In this document: piece by piece, positions 24,718-33,348 of the stretch
Layout: each line of letters starts with the position of its first letter
How positions within the stretch are numbered: position 1 is the stretch's first letter
DNA from: Spirochaetota bacterium
Lineage (GTDB): Bacteria > Spirochaetota > UBA4802 > UBA5550
Length of the DNA stretch: 64,000 bases
NCBI GenBank assembly: GCA_016929135.1
Contig: JAFGJK010000040.1
Coordinates: 1-64,000 of the forward strand
Direction: 5' to 3'
Notes under the pieces: generated by a model
Database searches by the model: none
What the model was told of the DNA's origin: nothing
The model's input: only the letters and a program-made list of their open reading frames with translations
Translations under genes and position numbers: made by a program

Positions 24718-25803
24718 TCAGAGCTGACGACCCGTATCCAGGTCCACCAGATTCTCGTTCCCCTGGGAAAATACCACCAGCTTGTTGTCCCGTATCTCCA
24801 GCTTGCCGTCGTTCTGCATATTGATGCGCCACATGATGGGGCCATCGCTGGAGGCGCAGAATACGTAATTTTCGGAGGCGACATAGAGCTTGTCGTTTTT
24901 ACGAAGGGGGGGATTCTGCACCCTCCCCTCCCAGAGCACCTTCCCCTCCTGGATATAGTATACCTCGTAGCGGGTAACCAGCAGACGGCCAAATCTGCGT
25001 GGCATTTCCTTCTCCTGTTGAATCACCTTTGCGATCTGCCGTATCACCTCTCGGGGCCGTTCCCTCACCCTGATTATCTCGTCTTTCTCCTTCGCGAAAT
25101 CCTCGGGGTTGAACCTCTGTATATCATCCTCCCCCACGACGATACTGCTTCTGGCACGATGTATGGCGGCCTCGATTGCCTTCCCCTCGCCCTTGGCCGT
25201 CTCCTCCTTGAGTATGTCCTGCACCACCCGCTCGGCCCGGTCCACCTCCCTCTTCGTGATAATGACCTTCTCCTGCTCCTCCAACACCGAGGCGATGTCG
25301 AGGATCTTGTCAACGCTCCCCTCGAGCTGCTCGATCCTCCTGGCGATCTTCAGTTTGCCGGTGAACACCTTGATCCTCGTGGTCTCCTGGAGATCCGCCT
25401 CGACGATGAACTGCGTCCCCCTCACCGCGGCGACCGCGGTGGGCGTCTTCACCATGAACTTCTCCGTCTTCATGAGCCTTTTCGGCTTGCAGAGCATCTT
25501 CCCCACATCGAGTCCGAGAGTCGTGTTTTCGGCGATGCCGGAATGAACAAGCGAGGAGAAGACCACCCTGGACTTTTCCTTTATGCGCACCACTGACCCG
25601 CCGATCCGGATATCGCAGAAGGCGCCGCTGCCCGTCGCAATCACATCGCTCTGGTTTACCAGATCGCCGATACTGACCGATGCATTGTTCTTGGTCACGT
25701 CGCCCATCATAAACATAATCATGGCATATTCATCCGCTTGGTCGGAGGTGCAGCCGGCAATCGTTGCCAAAACCAGACCGATAGCGAATACAATTCGTCT
25801 CAT
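24718..25803 (-). CDS. FecR-domain lipoprotein
   Basis: A 361-residue lipoprotein (lipobox IAGC, Cys18). Residues about 30-160 form a FecR domain: GDLVNQSDVIATGSGAFCDI, VKTPTAVAAVRGTQFIVEA and TRIKVFTGKLKIA. Then comes a charged helical or coiled-coil stretch (about 160-275) and a C-terminal beta region (GKVLWEGRVQNPPLRKNDKL, VASENYVFCASSDGPIMWRI) like a PQQ/beta-propeller blade. FecR domains in such proteins probably act as periplasmic scaffolds rather than iron sensors; this is inference. Confidence 0.8.
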   Translation of the reverse strand: MRRIVFAIGLVLATIAGCTSDQADEYAMIMFMMGDVTKNNASVSIGDLVNQSDVIATGSGAFCDIRIGGSVVRIKEKSRVVFSSLVHSGIAENTTLGLDVGKMLCKPKRLMKTEKFMVKTPTAVAAVRGTQFIVEADLQETTRIKVFTGKLKIARRIEQLEGSVDKILDIASVLEEQEKVIITKREVDRAERVVQDILKEETAKGEGKAIEAAIHRARSSIVVGEDDIQRFNPEDFAKEKDEIIRVRERPREVIRQIAKVIQQEKEMPRRFGRLLVTRYEVYYIQEGKVLWEGRVQNPPLRKNDKLYVASENYVFCASSDGPIMWRINMQNDGKLEIRDNKLVVFSQGNENLVDLDTGRQL

Positions 25804-25936
25804 GGGATCATGCCCCCTTTTGTAAAAATGCGATGGAGACCGATATCACAGCCTTCATTATAATATACCAATCCACCATACCATGCACAATTTTTTTACC
25901 AGTTCCATGGGATATTTTTCCCGCCGGTCTCTCAGC

Positions 25937-25966
25937 AATGCCCCGATACCAGTAGTATCGGGCATT
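25937..25966. other. Hairpin between fecR-like and ARH-like genes
   Basis: AATGCCCCGATAC and GTATCGGGCATT pair around loop CAGTA with one bulge. No T run follows, so a terminator is unlikely. It lies in the divergent gap, about 85 bp before the ARH-like start, and may be a regulator site or leader structure. Confidence 0.4.
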
Positions 25967-26052
25967 CCCCCCTCAGGAAACAGCCGTAATTACCATCGCG
26001 ATGCCGATTATCCTTTGACATTTCGAAGCCCTAAAGCTACAGAGGGACCCAT

Positions 26053-27357
26053 ATGCGGCACAATGCGATAAGGGACATCACGATGGGCACCATCATCGGC
26101 GATGCACTGGGCTCCGGCGTCGACGGCCTCGGCAAGGGGCACATTCGCGCCATCTTCGGCGGGATTGCGGGATACATCGATCCCGCCAGAGGACTCAAGG
26201 GCAAAATGGAGCGATGGAGAATGCCGGGGCTGTATACCTCCCTGGGGCAGCTCCTCCTCATCACTGCAATGTCCGCAGGGATGCACCGGAGGGCCCCCCA
26301 GGGGATCGTCAGGCATCTGCAGGAGCTTATCGGGCGGATGCCGGGTGCCGGGGACGTGGACCATGGAATCTTCCGCTCCCCGGATTTTATCGAGCGCAGG
26401 TTCATCAATGCATCGGCAGGGACTGCCGAATCGTCCATCCCCTCCATACCGGGGCTGCGACTCCTCCCCCTTGCGGCGTCCCTGCTCCCCCTCAGGACCG
26501 ATCGGGAGACCGCCATCCTTACACTTATCTCTTCCTTCACCCGCGACCCCGCCACCGCCGCGGGTGCCCTCCTCTTCGGGCGTATCCTGGAGCTCCTTTG
26601 CGGCGACGACACACCGCCGGAGGGCACACTCCTCTTCGAAGCGGCGATTGTTGCGGCCGGTGACTGCAGCTCCGCCGTCAGAGAAGCGCACCACCGCGTC
26701 TTCGATGCGGGAATAAATTCCGATTCGTTGCTGCGATCGCTGGAACTCTACGGCATACTGTGCAGCGGCGTGAAGGACGCCCGGAGTCTTGCCTCGGCTG
26801 AGGAGTTCCTGTGCGCCCAGGTCAATCCGCTGCTCACGAATCCCGTCCGGCGCGCCACCGTGAACCACCCATTCCTGGCCCTCCCCTTCGTGCTGTCCCT
26901 CTGTACAATTATGTCGCACGACCCCCACGGGATGCTTTTTACCGTGGCGGCGGAGGGGGGCGCCGCATCGCCCTGTACGGCCCTCGCCGGTGCGCTGCTG
27001 GGAGCCTTGCACGGCATCGATGCATTCACGCCGGTCCTTCGGGACACACTGGTCAACAAGCAGAGGATACAGTCGATCGCCGCATCGCTGCAGAGGGGGG
27101 CCGTCACCGCCGACGACATCGACCGCTTCATCACCGCCGAGGCGCAGCTCACGAAAAAGGAGGCCGAGGAGCGGAGGGCGAGGATGAAGCATGCCCCGAA
27201 AAGGGAGAGGCCCCGTCCCTCCGACCGCCGCAGGGAGTCAGATCTCGCCCGCCCCGTGATAGAAAGCTGGACAAAACTCGACAGGGCCCGGTGGAAGAGG
27301 GAGAAGCGCAGGAGCGGCGTCGATCCAAACAGCCGTGAGGATCACGAGGACGATTGA
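26053..27357 (+). CDS. Degenerate ADP-ribosylglycohydrolase-fold protein
   Basis: A 434-residue protein whose N-terminus (IRDITMGTIIGDALGSGVDG) and late segment (CTALAGALLGALHGIDAF) match the ADP-ribosylglycohydrolase (ARH/DraG) fold, with intervening THxDP-like helices (FTRDPATAAGALLFGRILEL). The metal-binding motifs are lost: the usual TDDT after PG is TSLG (residues 62-65), and the usual GDTDT before the AGALLGA helix is GAASPC (303-308). It should therefore not bind the two Mg ions and is probably a non-catalytic relative. The last 60 residues are a highly basic tail (KHAPKRERPRPSDRRRE), possibly nucleic-acid binding. Family assignment is by eye. Confidence 0.7.
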   Translation: MRHNAIRDITMGTIIGDALGSGVDGLGKGHIRAIFGGIAGYIDPARGLKGKMERWRMPGLYTSLGQLLLITAMSAGMHRRAPQGIVRHLQELIGRMPGAGDVDHGIFRSPDFIERRFINASAGTAESSIPSIPGLRLLPLAASLLPLRTDRETAILTLISSFTRDPATAAGALLFGRILELLCGDDTPPEGTLLFEAAIVAAGDCSSAVREAHHRVFDAGINSDSLLRSLELYGILCSGVKDARSLASAEEFLCAQVNPLLTNPVRRATVNHPFLALPFVLSLCTIMSHDPHGMLFTVAAEGGAASPCTALAGALLGALHGIDAFTPVLRDTLVNKQRIQSIAASLQRGAVTADDIDRFITAEAQLTKKEAEERRARMKHAPKRERPRPSDRRRESDLARPVIESWTKLDRARWKREKRRSGVDPNSREDHEDD

Positions 27358-27482
27358 CGTTGCCAGATTCAAGAAAAAACATTTGACAAGGAGATAATCC
27401 TATACAAGAATATTAAGAGCGGAGCCTCATACGCCCCGACGGTGAAAAGGATTGCGAATTCCTTACTCTCATGGAGGGAACA

Positions 27483-28430
27483 ATGCGAAAGAAAGTATTA
27501 ATCGTGGCTGCGGCGCCGGTCGTTCTTGTCATTGCCCTGGGCACCGCACTTCTCGCGCGCAACATAGATTATGTCATCATGGATCTCAACAGTGTTTCCC
27601 GCTATAACGAGGACAGGATCGCATTCCAGCATATCGAGATCGAACCGAGGCCGTACGTTGTCGACACCACCGACAACAGCATCGCCAGTCTGATGATCAT
27701 AAAAGACAAGAAGATGTACCTGTTCAGGGACGGCTACGATAACCCCGAGGAGCTGATGATAACCAAACACCAGATCGAACGGGAGAACAGGCTCCTGCCG
27801 GATATCTGGACCAACAAGATCGATGACAACCCCGATTACCTTCGCATCACCGAGCGGCGAATCGAGGTGCTGAAGAACGTCACCCATGATTTCGTTTCGA
27901 AGAACTACAAGGACAAATACGTCAAATGGCGCGACGAGTTCATAAAGCGGCACGTATCGATCTTCCGGGCACTGATGGTCAACCGAAAGGAATCGGGCAT
28001 GGTGGTGAACCGTTACGCCCTCCCGAGAAAACTCTATGACGAGGGGGTCAAATACGCCATAAACGTCACCGGTAAGACCATCGATGAAAAGGTCTACTAC
28101 GCCGAGGATGCCGACGGCGACGGCATCACCGAGACCTTTGCAGTGAGCATCCCCGACGGCTTCAACTGGGGCTATGAATCGGGCCCCAACATCATCTTCA
28201 TCTACAAATGCAATTATAAGGACGACAACGGGGCGGAAAAGAACACGTCGATCAAGAATCTAATCGGGAAGCTCGCCCATGACGCCTACTACGGGACCGC
28301 CATGGAGGAAAAGCTGATCCAGTCGAAATTCGTGAAGGACAGCGACATAATCGAGATGATCGACGATCTCTATCAGGTTGATCCGGAATACCGGGAATTC
28401 ATGGAAGACCATTCCACGGAATCCAAATAA
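27483..28430 (+). CDS. Exported or membrane-anchored protein with an EF-hand-like loop, unknown
   Basis: The start at ATG 27483 is favoured by GGAGGG 4 bases upstream, giving 315 residues. Residues 1-26 form a signal or anchor (MRKKVLIVAAAPVVLVIALG). The body is charged and mixed alpha/beta. A calcium-loop-like DADGDGITE lies near residues 205-213, in a context (ADGDGITETFAVSIPDGFNW) resembling calcium-binding repeats of exported proteins. A possible -35 TTGACA is at 27383-27388. No family recognised. Confidence 0.65.
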   Translation: MRKKVLIVAAAPVVLVIALGTALLARNIDYVIMDLNSVSRYNEDRIAFQHIEIEPRPYVVDTTDNSIASLMIIKDKKMYLFRDGYDNPEELMITKHQIERENRLLPDIWTNKIDDNPDYLRITERRIEVLKNVTHDFVSKNYKDKYVKWRDEFIKRHVSIFRALMVNRKESGMVVNRYALPRKLYDEGVKYAINVTGKTIDEKVYYAEDADGDGITETFAVSIPDGFNWGYESGPNIIFIYKCNYKDDNGAEKNTSIKNLIGKLAHDAYYGTAMEEKLIQSKFVKDSDIIEMIDDLYQVDPEYREFMEDHSTESK

Positions 28431-28449
28431 TCGGGCACTGCCCGCACCG

Positions 28450-28490
28450 CAGGCCTATGTATCTCCCATTTCAGAGATACGACGCGGCGG
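28450..28490. other. Small hairpin between convergent genes
   Basis: GTATCTC and GAGATAC pair around loop CCATTTCA in the 69-bp gap between two convergent genes. No T run; a weak terminator at best. Confidence 0.3.
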
Positions 28491-28499
28491 CCTCTGCGG

Positions 28500-29228
28500 C
28501 TAGCGCCAGTTTCTCAGCTGATGCGCCTCTTTCAGATGGTCATTGATGGGGAGAAAATCCAGAGGATTGAGGGGGACGTCCTTATACCGTATCTCGAAAT
28601 GGAGATGATTCCCCGTGGAGCGTCCCGAGCTGCCCACAAGTCCGATAACCTGCCCGCGCTTCACATAATCCCCGTTCTTCACCAGAATCACTGAGCAGTG
28701 GGAATATCTTGTGAAAAAATCGTTCCTGTGTTCGAGATAGATGGTCCTTCCGTGGCCGCCGGTATAGCCGGTGAAGACGGCCCTGCCGTCCATCGCCGCC
28801 AGTATCAGCGTTCCCCTGGGGGATGGCATATCGGTTCCGGTATGCATCTGCCTCCCCCTCATTCCGAAGGGTGATGAGATTGTATCAACGCAGTTCAGCG
28901 GCCAGAGAAAATCGTTTTCATTGGCCTCGACGCTCTTCCTGGTGACCCCCTGCGACTCCAGCTCCTTTACATACTTCTCGGAATAGGGGACGAAGATATA
29001 GTCGCGGATGGAAAAGGAAGCGCCGTTGATCTCCCGCACCTTTGAGATGTTCGTGTCGTATTTCGACATAAGGACGTTCAACTCCGCCATGGATTTCAGA
29101 GACATCCACTTGCCCAGTTCGCCACGATACTGCTGGACATCACTGTTGTCGACGAATACGGTTTCCGTGGCAAAGGCCATCGCGGAAAGAAATAGAAATA
29201 AAAAGGATATAGTACAATATCTTTTCAT
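28500..29228 (-). CDS. M23-family (LytM) peptidase
   Basis: A 242-residue exported protein (signal about residues 1-21). The N-terminal half has a LysM-like stretch (VLMSKYDTNISKVREINGAS, then YIFVPYSEKY). The C-terminal half is a LytM domain: SSPFGMRGRQMHTGTDMP with HxxxD (His129, Asp133), YSH (His177), and GNHLHFEIR with HxH (208-210). The zinc ligands appear intact, so it should cut peptidoglycan cross-bridges. It faces a cell-wall gene group (deacetylase, GerM-like, amidase). Confidence 0.92.
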   Translation of the reverse strand: MKRYCTISFLFLFLSAMAFATETVFVDNSDVQQYRGELGKWMSLKSMAELNVLMSKYDTNISKVREINGASFSIRDYIFVPYSEKYVKELESQGVTRKSVEANENDFLWPLNCVDTISSPFGMRGRQMHTGTDMPSPRGTLILAAMDGRAVFTGYTGGHGRTIYLEHRNDFFTRYSHCSVILVKNGDYVKRGQVIGLVGSSGRSTGNHLHFEIRYKDVPLNPLDFLPINDHLKEAHQLRNWR

Positions 29229-29355
29229 GATGACACCCCGGTCCCATGCATCAATTATTCACAACAAAATGAAGAAAGCAGTTGGTGATCTTTTACAATT
29301 ACCATGATCCCATATATTGTCAAGCAAAAATAAACATATCGTCCCTTTTATTCTA

Positions 29356-30183
29356 TTATTTTATCAGCGAGATAAAATACTCGATACTGTAGCTGTTCTT
29401 TATATGCTGGCGTCTTAGACAGAAATTGTTCCGCGTAACGATGTTGGATCCGTAATCGGTGGAAAAGACACGCGTGTATCCTGCAAGCCCGCACAGATCG
29501 ATAAGGGTGAGATCATACCTGCCGTAGGGGAAGGCGAACATCTCCACCTCCCGCCCGAGATAGAGCTCCAGCACCCTCTTGGACAGATAAATCTCATCGA
29601 AGAGCTTCTTCCTGACATCCATCCCCTTTTTTCCCGACAGCGCCGTCAGGTCAGGGTGGCTCAGGGTGTGGGATTCCACCGATATTCCCGACCGGTCGAG
29701 TTCCCTCAGTTTTTCCCAGGTGAGCGATCTCTTCCCCCTCTTCACGATATTGTCCGTATAGACAAAGAGGGTTACCGGATACCGGAATTCCCTCGCCAGC
29801 GGCAGCAGCTTCGAGTACATGGCCTCGAATCCGTCATCAAAGGTGATCACCATGACCGTGTCGGTGAAGGGCCTCCTAGTTTCAAGCCTGTTGATGAGCG
29901 TACGCAGCGGCACGATCCTTATCCCCAGGTCCCTTATCATGGAAAACTGGCCCCGCAGCGCCTCACTGGTGACTGAAAAGGGCCCCTTCCCGTCGATGTT
30001 GTGATACAGGATGATGGGTACCGCCAGGAGCCTCGACTCCACGTCCTTTTCCCTCAGGATCCAGCCGTTACCCCTGTTCACGCTGAAGGTCGGCGCATCG
30101 AACAGGAAAATCATGGATCCGGCCAGTGCGGTACCCAGCACGACTGCCAGAATGACCAGATTCATTGACTGGATACGCTTCAT
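29356..30183 (-). CDS. Polysaccharide deacetylase (NodB-type)
   Basis: A 275-residue protein with an N-terminal membrane anchor (about residues 8-28) and a NodB-type domain. Metal-binding motifs are seen: TFDDG (114-118) and SHTLSHP (His172, His176). PYGRYD is the third conserved block. PIILYHNID is the usual opening strand. Such enzymes deacetylate N-acetylglucosamine in peptidoglycan or exopolysaccharide. Likely periplasmic. Divergent from dapF. Confidence 0.9.
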   Translation of the reverse strand: MKRIQSMNLVILAVVLGTALAGSMIFLFDAPTFSVNRGNGWILREKDVESRLLAVPIILYHNIDGKGPFSVTSEALRGQFSMIRDLGIRIVPLRTLINRLETRRPFTDTVMVITFDDGFEAMYSKLLPLAREFRYPVTLFVYTDNIVKRGKRSLTWEKLRELDRSGISVESHTLSHPDLTALSGKKGMDVRKKLFDEIYLSKRVLELYLGREVEMFAFPYGRYDLTLIDLCGLAGYTRVFSTDYGSNIVTRNNFCLRRQHIKNSYSIEYFISLIK

Positions 30184-30318
30184 AGCAACTCCATTCTATT
30201 AAAAGGCTCCCTGCTTTCAATATCGTATTTTTCAGCAGATGTCATAATATGTCTTTACATTTTTATCATCCGGTTGTATCGGTATGGTGATCTCTGATTA
30301 ATCCCAGGAGTACTATCA

Positions 30319-31158
30319 ATGATCAGATTCACGAAGATGCACGGGACCGGAAACGATTATATCTATATAAACGCCATACGGGAAACGGTGGGCAATCCGA
30401 AAAAGCTCGCGGTGAAGATGTGCGACAGGCATTTCGGCGTCGGCAGCGACGGTCTGATACTCATACTCCCGTCAAAATCGGCGGATTTTCGCATGAGGAT
30501 CTTCAACCCGGACGGCAGTGAAGCGGAGATGTGCGGCAATGGAATCCGGGCCTTCGGGAAATATCTGTACGAAAAGGGGCTGACAAAAAATAAGGATCTC
30601 AGTATCGAGACCAACGCGGGTTCGCGGCACCTGTCACTGAAGATCAAATCAGAAAAGGTACAGGCCGTCATGATCAACATGGGGGAGCCGATTCTGCGGC
30701 GGGACAGGATCCCAATGATCGGAAAGCCGGGGATGGTGATCGACGAACTGCTCCCGCTGGATGACGGAACGCGGTTCAATATAACCTCTCTCTCCATGGG
30801 AAACCCGCACGTGGTGATTTTCGTGGAGGACATACACAAGTTTCCGGTGGAGAAATACGGTCCGGAGATCGAGCGGAACACCCTGTTCCCCAACAAGACC
30901 AATGTTGAATTCGTGCAGATCCTGAATGACGGGGAGATCGAGCAGAGGACCTGGGAGAGGGGGGCAGGCGAGACTCTCTCATGCGGCACCGGGGCCGCCG
31001 CGGCCACGGTTGCCTGCATTCTCAACAAAAGGACAGGGCGGAAGATAACGGTACACCTGCGTGGCGGCGATCTTCAGACCCACTGGGATGAATCAAGCAA
31101 TTGCGTGTTTCTTACCGGCCAGGCCGTGGAGGTATTCGAGGGACAGTGGCCCGAATAG
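30319..31158 (+). CDS. dapF: Diaminopimelate epimerase
   Basis: Converts LL- to meso-diaminopimelate for lysine and peptidoglycan. A 279-residue protein with the opening KMHGTGNDYIYIN, catalytic Cys72 in EMCGNGIRAFG, and the second catalytic Cys222 in SCGTGAAAA. Length is normal. Both halves of the pseudo-symmetric fold are complete. lysC, the first enzyme of the pathway, is about 15 kb downstream. Convergent with the GerM-like gene. Confidence 0.96.
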   Translation: MIRFTKMHGTGNDYIYINAIRETVGNPKKLAVKMCDRHFGVGSDGLILILPSKSADFRMRIFNPDGSEAEMCGNGIRAFGKYLYEKGLTKNKDLSIETNAGSRHLSLKIKSEKVQAVMINMGEPILRRDRIPMIGKPGMVIDELLPLDDGTRFNITSLSMGNPHVVIFVEDIHKFPVEKYGPEIERNTLFPNKTNVEFVQILNDGEIEQRTWERGAGETLSCGTGAAAATVACILNKRTGRKITVHLRGGDLQTHWDESSNCVFLTGQAVEVFEGQWPE

Positions 31159-31178
31159 GCGAAGACCCGAACAGAGGA

Positions 31179-31835
31179 TCAGAGCTCCCAGAGGGCCTTG
31201 CCCGGTACGCCCTTTTCGATCACGGTGACGTCCTTGATCGCCGGCACGTTGGTGATGATCGTCTTTTCCAGGGCCTTCCTGAATAGCGCCTCCGACCCAC
31301 TGATGACGAAATTTTTATCCGGAATCAGGTCCGCATCGACATCTATCACGCAGTGGAAGGGCCCGGAATCTATATTTCCGGAATCCCCGAAGAGCCACAC
31401 CTTCCGCACCCTGAGGTTGACCGGGACGGCAAAGGAGGTGTTCTCGTAGATCGACCCCCTGCTGACCGCCGAGAAGAGAAAGCGGACGCTCTGCTCCTCG
31501 CTGTCGTATTCGGGTATCTCTCGTTGCTCCGGCAGGAGTGATTTTCCATCCAGCCCAGGGAGATAGAGGGTGATGTAATCCCGCTGTGGGAGAAGCGGGA
31601 TGGACGGGAAGATATCCAGTATGTTCTTCTCTATATGGAAGCAGAACATGAAATAATCGAGCAGGAAGAGAAGTGACAGCGCGATGATGAGTATCCTGTT
31701 CCTCTCCTTCGGATCGGCCTTACCCCGGAGGTAGAGTTCCCTGGCGTAGGGAACCGGGTAGGCAAAAAACCATTCCCGGCTTTTTTCATAGGCCGTTGTA
31801 ACCGCGTTCACCGCTGTCCGTATCACTGCTTTCAT
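31179..31835 (-). CDS. Membrane-anchored GerM-like domain protein
   Basis: Start at ATG 31835 gives 218 residues; the frame continues 69 codons upstream but that part overlaps the preceding gene. A single helix lies at about residues 43-62 (ILIIALSLLFLLDYFMFCFH). The outer domain resembles GerM: YITLYLPGLDGKSLLPEQRE, then EQSVRFLFSAVSRGS and LRVRKVWLFGDSGNI. It directly follows the amidase gene, an arrangement seen in other bacteria, so a role in cell-wall remodelling is likely. Confidence 0.65.
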   Translation of the reverse strand: MKAVIRTAVNAVTTAYEKSREWFFAYPVPYARELYLRGKADPKERNRILIIALSLLFLLDYFMFCFHIEKNILDIFPSIPLLPQRDYITLYLPGLDGKSLLPEQREIPEYDSEEQSVRFLFSAVSRGSIYENTSFAVPVNLRVRKVWLFGDSGNIDSGPFHCVIDVDADLIPDKNFVISGSEALFRKALEKTIITNVPAIKDVTVIEKGVPGKALWEL

Positions 31836-31882
31836 TGTATTATCCCGACGCGGGGCATTAAATACACAAGGGCCCCTGGGAA

Positions 31883-33073
31883 TCAAGGATTTTTTTCGCT
31901 TTTCCTGACGAGCCTGTTGTACCGTTCGATGAAACTGACCACCCCCCGGACAATCCCGTCGGCAACATCGGCCTGGTGCGACTTTTTCAGGAGGAAGGAT
32001 GCCTCCTGACGATGAGTTATGTATCCTATCTCCACCAGACACGCCGGCATGATGACGCCCCGGAGCACGAAAAAATCCGCCTTCTTCACCCCACGCGACT
32101 TGAAGCGCCGCACTCTGTCCCTCATCCCCCGCTGAATGGATTCCGCCAGGAGTGCGCTTTCCTTCTGAATCTGAGTGGTGAGCATCATCGCCTCGATATA
32201 GTCGATATCCCCGTACCCCTTTTCGGAATCCCCCTTCTCCTCCAGCATAATGACGTTGTTCTCCAGAGTGGCGGTATTCCTCGCCTCTTCGTTCGTGGGA
32301 TTCTGCGACAGAAAATATGTCTCGTATCCCGAGATCTTCGGCGAGAGCGATGCATTCACGTGAATGCTCAGGAACAGTCCGTTGCTCTTGCGCTTCAGCT
32401 GCATGTTGGCAATCTCGGTCCTTCGCGCCAGGGGGATGAACACGTCCTTCCCCCTGGTGGTGAGAATACGAACGTTCTTCAGTTTCGACCTCAACTTCGC
32501 GTTGACCAGCCGGGAGACGGCGAGGGTGATTCTCTTTTCGTAGGCCCCGTTTCTGCCGATCGCACCGGGGTCCTTCCCCCCGTGTCCCGGATCGAGGACG
32601 ATGAAGCTGATCCTGTCATCATAGAGGCCATCGGCGGGGCGGATCTTTTTATCCCCCGCACTATCCTTTTTCCCCTGGGATTCCCCGCCGTCAGCCGCAA
32701 TTGATATGGAATTCCCCGCCACATGGACGCCGTCCCGGTAAAACGCCCGGAGCATGTGTTCGGCGGCATCGAGAGGAACCAGTACCTCCCCCTGATGCCG
32801 CCGTACCGCATATTCAGACCTGCAGAGCCCCCCGTCGACGATATACACCGCCATATTCACATGGAATACCGCCTGGTGGCGCTGGCGGTAGAGCCGACAT
32901 TTCTGCGTCACCAGATCGTAGCCCTGCTGGAGGTCCAGGCGAGCTGTCATCTCGCCAGTGGAGACATACCGTTTCCCCTCCAGGGACCGGATTGCCAGTT
33001 CCTGCGCCGGCACGGCTGATGTCGTCATCACCACCGCCAGGAATGCCAAAATTCGGATTCTGTCCTTTCTCAT
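31883..33073 (-). CDS. N-acetylmuramoyl-L-alanine amidase (Amidase_3)
   Basis: The start ATG 33073 gives 396 residues with a signal peptide (about 1-24); the frame extends 23 codons further without signal character. An N-terminal beta-rich region (about 25-125, possibly AMIN or stalk-like) precedes the catalytic domain: VLDPGHGGKDPGAIG (zinc His164), Glu179, SIHVNASLSP and CLVEIGYITH. It cleaves the amide linking peptide to glycan in peptidoglycan, for example at division. The GerM-like gene follows 47 bp downstream. Confidence 0.93.
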   Translation of the reverse strand: MRKDRIRILAFLAVVMTTSAVPAQELAIRSLEGKRYVSTGEMTARLDLQQGYDLVTQKCRLYRQRHQAVFHVNMAVYIVDGGLCRSEYAVRRHQGEVLVPLDAAEHMLRAFYRDGVHVAGNSISIAADGGESQGKKDSAGDKKIRPADGLYDDRISFIVLDPGHGGKDPGAIGRNGAYEKRITLAVSRLVNAKLRSKLKNVRILTTRGKDVFIPLARRTEIANMQLKRKSNGLFLSIHVNASLSPKISGYETYFLSQNPTNEEARNTATLENNVIMLEEKGDSEKGYGDIDYIEAMMLTTQIQKESALLAESIQRGMRDRVRRFKSRGVKKADFFVLRGVIMPACLVEIGYITHRQEASFLLKKSHQADVADGIVRGVVSFIERYNRLVRKSEKNP

Positions 33074-33241
33074 GCGCCAGTGGTCCGTCGGTGCATTGTA
33101 GTAAAGTGTGAATGTCGAAAAAAGCGTATCATCAAGGATCAATCATCATCGCAAGGCCTATCCGTAGAGCGGCATGTCAGCCAGGAGTCTGTGAGATCGC
33201 TTCGTTTATATAGAAAAAATACATTTTTAATGAATAAAAAG

Positions 33242-33268
33242 ATATTGATTATAATTATATTGATTATA
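33242..33268. repeat. 12-bp direct repeat in an A+T-rich promoter region
   Basis: ATATTGATTATA occurs at 33242-33253 and 33257-33268, a 15-bp period, in the 275-bp divergent gap between the amidase and SH3 lipoprotein genes. The surrounding 80 bp are strikingly A+T-rich. It may overlap a promoter or form a regulator site. Confidence 0.45.
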
Positions 33269-33348
33269 GAAATCGTCAAGATAAATTCACGGATCCTACT
33301 GGCTCTCCGCCATAATCCTTGATAGATATCGGAAGAAAGGTCAAATCG

